A stretch of 5,451 bases of DNA from the NCBI GenBank assembly GCA_023131555.1, contig JAGLZJ010000064.1:1-5451 (forward strand), read 5' to 3'. This document shows, piece after piece, positions 1 to 4,826 of the stretch. Source of the DNA: Candidatus Bathyarchaeota archaeon. Lineage in GTDB: Archaea > Thermoproteota > Bathyarchaeia > Bathyarchaeales > SOJC01. The notes under the pieces were generated by a model. The model searched no databases and was not told the origin of the DNA. It was given only the letters and a program-made list of their open reading frames with translations. How positions within the stretch are numbered: the stretch's first letter is position 1; each line of letters begins with the position of its first letter. Made by a program: the position numbers and the translations under genes.

Positions 1-278
1 CCGGCTGTCCCTATAGTAGCTTCGGCTGAACCACCAATGATTTCACCGGGGTAAAACCAGAGTTCTCTGGATCCTACTGTTGCCCCTTTCACTCTGGCTC
101 CACAAATCTCGGCAGCGGTTCGTACGGACTCTGCATGTTGAGGTTTGAGACCTGGCTGCGGACGCTTTTGGCGAATGTTGAATATATGGAGAGGTTGATT
201 CCGAACCGCTGCTAACGCTATTGACACGCGGAGAATTGTTCCGCTTCCACTTTTCCTGCTACCATCAATCTCCAGCAA
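1..278 (-). CDS. rtcA: RNA 3'-terminal phosphate cyclase, N-terminal 92 residues (cut by the left edge)
   Basis: RtcA enzymes use ATP to convert an RNA 3'-phosphate into a 2',3'-cyclic phosphate. The visible part matches the family start: EIDGS at residues 3-7, ILR at 15-17, NIRQKRPQPGLKPQH at 34-48, AAEICGA at 55-61 and the GG...IGTA segment at 82-92, where the frame leaves the window. The arginines corresponding to E. coli Arg21, Arg40 and Arg43 and the following Gln (here R17, R36, R39, Q47) are kept. The usual glycine-rich GEGGGQ is replaced by KSGSGT (residues 9-14), so the Glu expected at residue 10 is Ser. There is no ATG in this frame. I chose TTG at 276-278 because it places the first residue where the family begins. 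The frame stays open upstream to a stop at 405-407, with a GTG at 345-347 that would add an unrelated extension. The neighbouring divergent gene starts at about 416. Confidence 0.9.
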   Translation of the reverse strand, partial: MLEIDGSRKSGSGTILRVSIALAAVRNQPLHIFNIRQKRPQPGLKPQHAESVRTAAEICGARVKGATVGSRELWFYPGEIIGGSAEATIGTA

Positions 279-376
279 CTTCTTTCTCTCAAGTGATGCA
301 ATGCATAGAATGCCGAAGATGCTATTCTGGATTACGCTGAAGCGCACACGGGGTTTCCCTGCATTGGCTTCTGTGC

Positions 377-388
377 AAAAAGTAAAAG
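377..388 (+). promoter_or_regulatory. Possible TATA-like element upstream of the 138-residue protein gene
   Basis: An A-rich stretch (aaaaagtaaaag) lies about 28-39 bases before the ATG at 416. In archaea a TATA box centred here would start transcription near 409. That gives a leader of about 7 bases to ATG 416, or about 25 bases to the in-frame ATG at 434. It is the only AT-rich block in the 279-415 spacer. The match to a TATA consensus is poor, so this is tentative. Confidence 0.3.
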
Positions 389-415
389 TGCAACCACCAA
401 TGTGTTAGTAGAAGA

Positions 416-832
416 ATGAAGGAAGAACGACAGATGGGAGAAAAAGAATCTAAAGTTGAAGAGGTTCTGCAGAGACTGAGTGAGGTTCTTGATGTTCTTA
501 GCAAGATCTCTGAAGATCTGCGCGACATAGCTTCGTCTCTTCGAAAGGTGAAGAGCCCCGAGAAGAGTCCCGAAAAGCCACTTATCAGACAACCCGCTTC
601 ATTAGAGACCACAAGTCGAACTGCAGGGAAAGGAGTTGAAGACGTCAGAATGATGTTCACAAAGGAACTGGAGGAGCTGCTGATCTTCGAAGATAAAGAG
701 TCCTACATCAAGGTGAAACCACGTCAATATCTGGGTTCAGACAACTTCGCCAAAATCGCGTCAACCATTAGGGAAGCTGGTGGAGAATACATAAGCGCCG
801 GTAGGGACTCCCACTTCAGAATCCCAAAATAA
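416..832 (+). CDS. Uncharacterised protein: N-terminal coiled coil plus small C-terminal domain
   Basis: I do not recognise this 138-residue protein as a named family. Residues 8-45 form a strongly predicted amphipathic, charged helix (VEEVLQRLSEVLDVLSKISEDL) suited to a coiled coil. A low-complexity linker follows at 46-75 and includes SPEK twice in tandem (47-54). A compact C-terminal segment at about 84-138 carries an YLGSDNF stretch and ends in GGEYISAGRDSHFRIPK, which looks like a folded domain and not random sequence. There is no signal peptide or membrane segment, so it is probably cytoplasmic. The start is uncertain: ATG 416 has no Shine-Dalgarno sequence, while ATG 434 has an AGGAAG eight bases upstream and would remove six residues. 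It is divergent from rtcA and converges on the acylphosphatase gene with 12 bases between the two stop codons. Confidence 0.75.
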   Translation: MKEERQMGEKESKVEEVLQRLSEVLDVLSKISEDLRDIASSLRKVKSPEKSPEKPLIRQPASLETTSRTAGKGVEDVRMMFTKELEELLIFEDKESYIKVKPRQYLGSDNFAKIASTIREAGGEYISAGRDSHFRIPK

Positions 833-844
833 AAGAACCGTAAG

Positions 845-1120
845 CTACCACGTTACCCTAAAATCGCTGAACTCACCCTTGAAAGCTCCATACGTAACTT
901 GGACATTCTTAACTCTGGCCCCAGAAGGACCTTTTCGGCAGAAACCAACAGTCTTTTCCACATTTACCGCTTCTCCTTCAAAAACCGCTTCGACTCTTCC
1001 GTCTGGCAGATTCCTTATCCACCCAGTCACATCCTCTCTTTGAGCTCTTCGACGTGTTTCCACCCTAAAGAAAACGCCTTGAACTCTACCTTGAATAAAA
1101 ACGTGAGCTCTCACATTCAT
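845..1120 (-). CDS. acyP: Acylphosphatase (91 residues)
   Basis: This is a small cytoplasmic enzyme that hydrolyses the carboxyl-phosphate bond of acyl phosphates such as acetyl phosphate or 1,3-bisphosphoglycerate. Both family signatures are present: HVFIQGRVQGVFFR at residues 6-19 and GWIRNLPDGRVEAVFEGE at 33-50. The phosphate-binding arginine (R19) and the catalytic asparagine (N37) are at the expected places. The length of 91 residues is typical. An upstream in-frame ATG at 1142-1144 would add eight residues, but the inner ATG at 1118-1120 is preceded by AAGGTGG at 1128-1134 with seven bases of spacing, and the encoded product then begins as usual for the family. The gene is alone on its strand, divergent from the transporter gene at 1230. 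Its metabolic role cannot be inferred from its neighbours. Confidence 0.95.
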   Translation of the reverse strand: MNVRAHVFIQGRVQGVFFRVETRRRAQREDVTGWIRNLPDGRVEAVFEGEAVNVEKTVGFCRKGPSGARVKNVQVTYGAFKGEFSDFRVTW

Positions 1121-1127
1121 CTGAAGC

Positions 1128-1134
1128 CCACCTT
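1128..1134 (-). promoter_or_regulatory. Shine-Dalgarno sequence deciding the acylphosphatase start
   Basis: On the minus strand AAGGTGG sits seven bases before ATG 1118-1120. It lies downstream of the alternative ATG at 1142-1144, which has no comparable site. It therefore supports the shorter 91-residue product. Confidence 0.7.
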
Positions 1135-1188
1135 CAATGACCACAGTTCAAGTGCTCCATCATTACTCCAGCATATCTGGTTTGCGGT

Positions 1189-1201
1189 AAGAGTTACTCT
1201 T
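1189..1201. promoter_or_regulatory. 13-bp perfect palindrome next to the TATA box (candidate operator)
   Basis: AAGAGTTACTCTT is a perfect inverted repeat with 6-bp arms around one central base. It abuts the TATA-like box at 1200-1207 and occupies the place where transcription factor B would contact DNA for the plus-strand transporter gene. A regulator dimer bound here could control the transporter and perhaps the divergent acylphosphatase gene. The palindrome is seen directly; the function is inferred. Confidence 0.45.
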
Positions 1202-1207
1202 TTATAG
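1200..1207 (+). promoter_or_regulatory. TATA box for the EamA transporter gene, probably leaderless
   Basis: TTTTATAG is the best TATA-like match in the 1121-1229 spacer. Its centre lies about 26-27 bases before the GTG at 1230, the spacing expected between an archaeal TATA box and the transcription start. No Shine-Dalgarno sequence precedes that GTG. Both facts together suggest a leaderless mRNA. Read on the other strand the box is CTATAAAA and could also serve the acylphosphatase gene, with a leader of about 55 bases. Confidence 0.55.
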
Positions 1208-1229
1208 ATTCACCTAAAGCATTCTAAAC

Positions 1230-2135
1230 GTGCCAAACAAACCAATCAGCGCCTTCAACGCCTTTCTAATGGTGACTTTGATCAGCCTGTGGGGAAGTTC
1301 ATTTGTGGTCGTTAAGATAGCCCTGAAAGAAAGCTTAACGCCAGTCGCATTAGCTACATTCCGATTCCTCATCGCAGGTGTATTATTTACGATTATTCTG
1401 CTCTTCAACAAAGTAAGACAGCCTGAATACAAGGCGTCGGTTGAAAGAGAAGATGTGCCAACCATTCTTGTTCTGGCACTCTCCGGCATAACCCTCTTTT
1501 TCAGCGTTCAGTACACCGGCATCCAGTTTGCGGGGGCAGCGATGGCGGCAATTCTCGTCTGCCTTCTCTCACCTCTCTTAATCACAGTAGTCACAACAAG
1601 AATTCTAGGTGAATACCTGAGTCGGAAACAGTCAGTTGGACTCATCATCGCTGCACTGGGGACGTTAACAGTCGTGACGGGGGGATTGCTGAACTTCCAG
1701 AGCGACCGCAACTACTTGACAGGAACTCTAATACTGCTCTTCACACCATTGCTTTGGACGATCTACACCGTGCTTGGAAGGCGAATACTCCACAAGTATA
1801 GTCCTTTTCTTGTCGTGGCAAATGTTACAGTTGCAGGAGGTTTGTTCTTGATTCCTATCTCTGTAGCTGAAGACTCAATATCCGGATTTCTTACTTTGAG
1901 CTTGAATGCATGGCTAGCAGTCTTCTTCCTTTCAACTACGTGTTCTCTTATAGGATATTGCATTTGGTTTCGCGTACTCAAAGATGTTGGAGCCACTGTC
2001 ACAAGTTCATTTCTCTTTGCTGAACCACTGGTTACCTCGCTTATGGCAACCATGTTAGTCAGTGAAAGGCTGACAGCACCTTTGGCGCTGGGTGGCGCAT
2101 TGATCTTTGCTGGAGTATTCCTCGTTACAAGGTAA
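1230..2135 (+). CDS. EamA/DMT-superfamily transporter, ten predicted membrane helices
   Basis: This 301-residue integral membrane protein belongs to the drug/metabolite transporter superfamily, whose members export or import amino acids, nucleosides or other small metabolites. It shows the family's two-fold layout. The first EamA repeat (about 10-150) contains LWGSSFVVVKIAL at 20-32, the TFRFLIAG second helix at 43-50, and the end-of-repeat E128-Y129 followed by the G137-V149 helix. The second repeat (about 164-300) contains the LLWTIYTVLGRRIL segment at 174-187 and the FAEPLVTSLMATMLVSERLT signature at 263-282. I count helices near 10-30, 38-58, 76-95, 102-122, 134-153, 163-182, 193-212, 224-246, 256-276 and 282-300. 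The start is GTG, without a Shine-Dalgarno sequence but correctly placed after a TATA box. An ATG at 1269 would cut into the first helix. The substrate cannot be predicted from the sequence or from neighbours. Confidence 0.92.
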   Translation: MPNKPISAFNAFLMVTLISLWGSSFVVVKIALKESLTPVALATFRFLIAGVLFTIILLFNKVRQPEYKASVEREDVPTILVLALSGITLFFSVQYTGIQFAGAAMAAILVCLLSPLLITVVTTRILGEYLSRKQSVGLIIAALGTLTVVTGGLLNFQSDRNYLTGTLILLFTPLLWTIYTVLGRRILHKYSPFLVVANVTVAGGLFLIPISVAEDSISGFLTLSLNAWLAVFFLSTTCSLIGYCIWFRVLKDVGATVTSSFLFAEPLVTSLMATMLVSERLTAPLALGGALIFAGVFLVTR

Positions 2136-2148
2136 GAATTAACTATTA

Positions 2149-2219
2149 GATTCAGGTGCGGATTCTGCAAGTATTTTCACTCATCTCTCTCATGTATTCT
2201 CGATGACGGTTCCTGAATC
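2149..2219. repeat. Imperfectly spaced 8-bp inverted repeat in the spacer after the transporter gene
   Basis: GATTCAGG at 2149-2156 is the exact reverse complement of CCTGAATC at 2212-2219, with 55 bases between them. The second arm ends just before an AT-rich block (2221-2230) that may be the promoter of the next gene. The intervening stretch 2171-2200 is pyrimidine-rich and may hold a T-rich transcription end for the transporter. An 8-bp match in a 126-base spacer could be chance. Confidence 0.25.
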
Positions 2220-2261
2220 AGATTAAAAGGTAGTAAAGCAAAGGCCATGAATGTGAGCTGA

Positions 2262-2585
2262 ATGGTAGCGAACGGGAAGCTTAAGATATATTCATCTAGT
2301 GCTCCAAGCCCGGATCGATTGAGAATCGTGGATTCAGCTGTATCGAAAGTTGCAGGCTCTCTGAATTTCGGGTTTGAACATTCAAATAAAAAGGAGTTGC
2401 TTTCAATCTACGTCTACTATGAAGGAGCTTCTGGCGACGAGATTCCATTATATTGTGACTGGGGGAAGCATTGGGAAGAAGATGAGGTCTCCCGTTCCAT
2501 AAGAAGTATGATGTTTGTTCTTTCTTTCCACCCGCAACACTCAAATCTACGAGGAATTCGGACTAGTATGTGCCATTCAGCTTAG
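2262..2585 (+). CDS. Uncharacterised 107-residue protein
   Basis: I do not recognise a named family. The protein is soluble, without signal peptide or membrane helix. It has a mixed alpha/beta look: a helix around 17-32 (DRLRIVDSAVSKVAG), a strand-rich middle (47-66, LSIYVYYEGASGDEIPLYCD), an acidic-aromatic stretch GKHWEEDEV at 68-76, then a helix and a hydrophobic SMMFVLSFHPQH motif at 82-93 that looks conserved rather than random. The ATG has only a weak GTGAG a few bases upstream, and an AT-rich block (ttaaaagg, 2223-2230) lies where a TATA box with a short leader would be. Its stop codon shares four bases with the stop of the convergent minus-strand gene, so the two fill the space exactly. 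The ORF on the opposite strand (2296-2544) reads as low-quality sequence. Reality of the gene is likely but not certain. Confidence 0.6.
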   Translation: MVANGKLKIYSSSAPSPDRLRIVDSAVSKVAGSLNFGFEHSNKKELLSIYVYYEGASGDEIPLYCDWGKHWEEDEVSRSIRSMMFVLSFHPQHSNLRGIRTSMCHSA

Positions 2586-2908
2586 GGCGCTTTGCTGAAA
2601 TTCAGTTTCTGATTAGATAACTCGACCTCATAGACTTGGTTGACGTCAAACTTGATCCCTAGTTGGTCATATTCTTCTTCTGTTAAGAACAGTATGATTT
2701 TGGGCAGATTCATTCCTGATCGCATTGCCTGTATTGGTAGCTGCTGCTGCAGGGCTTGAACTACGCCTTGAACCATCCTCGCCTCCTCAGTAGCTGGTTT
2801 AATTGCAAAGTGAGGGATCGTTCGCTCCTCAACGAGTTCTATACGCTTGCCTAAAAGACCTGCAGGGTCTCGAATTGATTCAATGCGTTGCACTCTTACA
2901 AGAACCAA
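2582..2908 (-). CDS. Conserved-looking 108-residue archaeal protein, possibly arcadin-1-like
   Basis: The function is not established. A beta-rich N-terminal part with R5, R8 and the KRIELVEER stretch at 21-29 is followed by an amphipathic helix at about 40-58 (EEARMVQGVVQALQQQLP). The segment LPKIILFLTEEEYDQLG at 68-84 and a final beta hairpin, VNQVYEVELSNQKLNF, come next. The layout is reminiscent, from memory only, of arcadin-1, a small protein associated with crenactin in some Thermoproteota; I could not test this. The only plausible start is TTG at 2906-2908: an in-frame stop lies a short way upstream, there is no ATG or GTG between, and GAGGT (2916-2920) precedes the TTG by seven bases. 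It lies 80 bases downstream of guaAb on the same strand and may be co-transcribed with it. Its stop overlaps the stop of the convergent gene. Confidence 0.8.
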   Translation of the reverse strand: MVLVRVQRIESIRDPAGLLGKRIELVEERTIPHFAIKPATEEARMVQGVVQALQQQLPIQAMRSGMNLPKIILFLTEEEYDQLGIKFDVNQVYEVELSNQKLNFSKAP

Positions 2909-2915
2909 GTCTTCT

Positions 2916-2920
2916 ACCTC
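2916..2920 (-). promoter_or_regulatory. Shine-Dalgarno sequence supporting the TTG start at 2908
   Basis: GAGGT on the minus strand is seven bases before TTG 2906-2908. It fixes the unusual start because the frame has no other initiation codon before the upstream stop. Confidence 0.65.
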
Positions 2921-2924
2921 TAGG

Positions 2925-2935
2925 AGATTATCTCA
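2925..2935. promoter_or_regulatory. 11-bp palindrome in the guaAb downstream spacer
   Basis: GAGATTATCTC is a perfect palindrome with 5-bp arms about a central T, 17-27 bases before the TTG start of the 108-residue gene. In addition GGAGATT (2923-2929) pairs with AATCTCC (2962-2968) across the spacer. They could form alternative RNA hairpins or an operator. No U-tract follows, so I do not call a terminator. Confidence 0.25.
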
Positions 2936-2988
2936 TTACGTTGGGTTTATGCGTTTCTCTCAATCTCCGAAGAGCGTGGGTTCGTTCC

Positions 2989-4188
2989 TTATTCGAATTC
3001 TACGGTTGCAGGAGGTTTTGGTGTTATGTCATAGTAGACTGCAGCGACTTTCTTGCAGGTCTGTAATATCTGGTTGGCAGTTTTATTCAGCGTTGTCCAT
3101 GGTATATCTGAAACCTTCGCTGTGAGGAAATCTCTGGTTTGTATGGCTCGAAGGACTGTGATGTATGGCTTTGTATCCGATCCTTCCTTCACCGTGTAAA
3201 GAATCCGCGTTGGAAATCGATCTTTTCCTGTGATTGCTGCTTGCAGAGAGACTAACTGCGCTATGGGAGGTTGATGGAGGAGTTTGTTCTCGGTCTCCAC
3301 TCGTATGGTTGCGATTCCTCCATAAGCTCGTTTTCCTCCCTGCATTCCGGTGGCTTTCGCTTCAAGAACCTTCACTTCAACGTGTCTTGTTGGAACATTC
3401 AGCACTCTTGCAGTTGTTTCCTTAATCTGGTTTGCTCCAGGATAAGAAATGGCGGAGTTGTCTATTGTTGCTGCGAAAAACTGGCTTGGTTTGTGCTCTG
3501 TAAAGTTTTTTTCAACAATTGATGTAGTCCTTATTTCCGAGTCCAGTTTTTCTGGTGTAATCTCTCCAACAATGCGAACAGACAGGCCTGGTCCTGGAAA
3601 CGGTTGTCGCTCTGCAATCTCGGATGGCACTCCAAGATGGCGTGCAAGGATGCGTACTTCACTCTTAAAGAGAGCCTCAATGGGCTCAACAACTTTGAAG
3701 CCGTAGTGTTCCATGGTGTTTATTCCCATTTGTTCTAGGACATTATGTTGTGTTTTCACGCCACCGGTTGTCTCTATAATGTCTGCTTTTATTGTGCCCT
3801 GAACGAGCACTTCACACCGCTCTTTTTTAGCAGTTTCACCTAATACGTTGTAGAAGGTTTCACGGAACATTTTCCGTTTCTCTTCTGCATCATGAAGCTT
3901 TGAAAGGGCTTTTAAGAATCGGGCTTGCACATCTAGGACTTTCATCGGAAGCTTTAGCGGCGAAGCAGATAGAACCTGAGCTATGTGCTGTGGTTCACCC
4001 TTTCGCATGAAAGCATCGTCAAGGGTTACGCAGAGAAGTTTCTCTCCGATCGCTTTTTTCGTGAGAACAGCGCAAACCGTGCTGTCAACTCCTCCTGACA
4101 CAGCAATTAGGGCTTTCTTGTCCTCGATGAGTCTCCGAATTTCGGGAACTCTGTTTTCAGTAAATTTCTCAGGGTCAAAGTCCTGCAT
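2989..4188 (-). CDS. guaAb: GMP synthase ATP-pyrophosphatase subunit with an enlarged dimerisation domain
   Basis: This is the synthetase half of GMP synthase. It adenylylates XMP and, with ammonia from a separate glutaminase subunit (GuaAa, not in this window), yields GMP in purine synthesis. Visible motifs are the PP-loop SGGVDST at 31-37, FMRKGE at 60-65, LVQGTIKADIIE at 128-139, KTQHNV at 145-150, QPFPGPGL at 195-202 and the XMP-binding C-terminus YDITPKPPATVEFE at 386-399. The catalytic core is intact, so the enzyme should be active. At 399 residues it is about 90 longer than the usual archaeal subunit (about 310). The excess lies after PGPGL: one segment contains GMQGGKRAYGGIATIRVE (281-298) and a second contains YITVLRAIQTRDFLTA (342-357), resembling the two-part dimerisation region of animal GMP synthetase. 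The ATG has AGGAAG ten bases upstream and a TATA-like box at 4226-4233. Confidence 0.93.
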   Translation of the reverse strand: MQDFDPEKFTENRVPEIRRLIEDKKALIAVSGGVDSTVCAVLTKKAIGEKLLCVTLDDAFMRKGEPQHIAQVLSASPLKLPMKVLDVQARFLKALSKLHDAEEKRKMFRETFYNVLGETAKKERCEVLVQGTIKADIIETTGGVKTQHNVLEQMGINTMEHYGFKVVEPIEALFKSEVRILARHLGVPSEIAERQPFPGPGLSVRIVGEITPEKLDSEIRTTSIVEKNFTEHKPSQFFAATIDNSAISYPGANQIKETTARVLNVPTRHVEVKVLEAKATGMQGGKRAYGGIATIRVETENKLLHQPPIAQLVSLQAAITGKDRFPTRILYTVKEGSDTKPYITVLRAIQTRDFLTAKVSDIPWTTLNKTANQILQTCKKVAAVYYDITPKPPATVEFE

Positions 4189-4225
4189 TGTTCACAGGCT
4201 TCCTAGACTTTTTCCACTGATTTGG

Positions 4226-4233
4226 CTTAAAAG
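4226..4233 (-). promoter_or_regulatory. TATA-like box of a possible separate guaAb promoter
   Basis: CTTTTAAG on the minus strand, within the imperfect palindrome GCTTAAAAGC (4225-4234), lies in the 78-base spacer before guaAb. A start about 26 bases downstream would give a leader of about 15 bases that still includes the AGGAAG (4199-4204) before the ATG at 4188. This suggests guaAb can be transcribed independently of the upstream operon. Confidence 0.45.
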
Positions 4234-4266
4234 CTTGTGCATCTGTTTGTAGCTGTTAGGGGGTTA

Positions 4267-4503
4267 TTATTCCTCATCCTTGACGCGCTCTATTCCAGAT
4301 ATTGTGTAGAAACCTTCGATGTTCTCGGAGAATTTTCGTCTCTCTTTTATCCTACACCTGAGACATTCCCTTTCGGAAGACACATGTTTCCGTTTCTGCA
4401 CTTTTGTTCCAGGAAGGAGCCCTGGTTCTTTCCATACTACGAGCACGCGTTTACCATGTTCTCGCCATTTATGTAAACCGAGTTTGCATAGAAATTCAGT
4501 CAT
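4267..4503 (-). CDS. Small basic protein with a putative CxnH...CxxC metal site (78 residues)
   Basis: I do not recognise a named family with certainty. The start FLCKLGLHKW (residues 4-13) resembles short archaeal and phage zinc-binding proteins that open with a Cys-x4-His-Lys-Trp element. C6, H11, C47 and C50 (the last two in ECLRC) could bind one metal ion. Between them lies a basic stretch (GTKVQKRKH, 32-40), and after them RIKERRKF, so contact with nucleic acid or the ribosome is possible. An in-frame GTG at 4510-4512 would add three residues. I prefer ATG 4501-4503 because GGTGG (4509-4513) precedes it by five bases. It follows the GG-ending ubiquitin-like gene by 18 bases and ends with two stop codons in tandem (TAA TAA). 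It appears to be the last gene of the rps17e operon. Confidence 0.75.
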   Translation of the reverse strand: MTEFLCKLGLHKWREHGKRVLVVWKEPGLLPGTKVQKRKHVSSERECLRCRIKERRKFSENIEGFYTISGIERVKDEE

Positions 4504-4508
4504 GTCAA

Positions 4509-4513
4509 CCACC
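4509..4513 (-). promoter_or_regulatory. Shine-Dalgarno sequence deciding the start of the small metal-binding protein
   Basis: GGTGG on the minus strand ends five bases before ATG 4501-4503. It overlaps the alternative GTG start at 4510-4512, whose own nearest GGAGG is about 13 bases away, so the ATG is favoured. Confidence 0.6.
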
Positions 4514-4521
4514 GAATACGG

Positions 4522-4821
4522 TTATCCTCCGTGAGAGACAGGGATGAAAACCAACTTGTCGTTTTCTTCAATCTTTGTATTTAAACCGTCCAGTGCACTG
4601 ATCTCTTGTTTGTTGACGAAGATGAGGGCGTTTGGTCTGGGGCTAAGCAGCTCAGGGTCCATTAGAGCTTCACCAAGTCTCCGGGGAAGCCTGTTAGTCA
4701 GTTCACGAACCACTTCCTCAACCTTCAGGTCAGAACCTGACGCAGGGAGTTTCAGCGTCATTGTTCTCTTCTCAGCGAATTCTTGAAGAACTCCTACAAA
4801 CTCTACGCTGATTCTAGTCAA
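4522..4821 (-). CDS. MoaD/ThiS/SAMP-type ubiquitin-like protein ending in Gly-Gly
   Basis: This 99-residue protein has the beta-grasp pattern of the MoaD family: strand ISVEFVGVLQEFAEKR at 4-19, strand TMTLKL, a helix with VEEVVRELTNRLP at 34-46, LIFVNKQEIS at 66-75, a short turn, and the final strand DKLVFIPVSHGG at 88-99. The C-terminal GG immediately before the stop is the hallmark of proteins activated by an E1-like enzyme, as a thiocarboxylate sulfur carrier (molybdopterin or tRNA thiolation) or as an archaeal ubiquitin-like modifier (SAMP). Which of these applies cannot be told; no MoaE, E1 or thiolase gene is in the window. The start is TTG, five bases after the stop of the preceding gene, with AGAAGG ten bases upstream, and it aligns with the normal MoaD beginning. 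The insertion at about 52-64 makes it longer than the minimal 80-residue form. Confidence 0.9.
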   Translation of the reverse strand: MTRISVEFVGVLQEFAEKRTMTLKLPASGSDLKVEEVVRELTNRLPRRLGEALMDPELLSPRPNALIFVNKQEISALDGLNTKIEENDKLVFIPVSHGG

Positions 4822-4826
4822 ACCTG

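Noticed and set aside
322..660. Minus-strand reading frames opposite the 138-residue gene and its upstream spacer
   Set aside because: Serine- and leucine-rich shadow translations with no domain features; the plus-strand frame has coiled-coil and domain-like structure.
899..1207. Plus-strand frame opposite the acylphosphatase
   Set aside because: The acylphosphatase frame is unmistakable on the other strand; this translation has no family features.
2923..2968. Intrinsic terminator after guaAb
   Set aside because: The 7-bp arms are separated by 32 bases and no T-tract follows.
2989..4188. guaAb reinterpreted as a PP-loop tRNA thiolase working with the nearby ubiquitin-like protein
   Set aside because: It keeps the GMP synthetase-specific PFPGPGL and YDITPKPPATVEFE motifs and lacks the cysteine motifs of TtuA/Ncs6 enzymes.
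2803..4252. Several plus-strand frames opposite guaAb and the 108-residue gene
   Set aside because: They are antisense to motif-bearing genes and read as cysteine-, serine- and arginine-rich random sequence.
4189..4266. tRNA or small RNA gene in the spacer before guaAb
   Set aside because: No cloverleaf or TPsiC-like GGTTC element is visible; a TATA-like box and short leader explain the spacer.
4237..4786. Plus-strand frames opposite the small metal-binding and ubiquitin-like genes
   Set aside because: The minus-strand genes are supported by Shine-Dalgarno sequences, operon spacing and the GG terminus.
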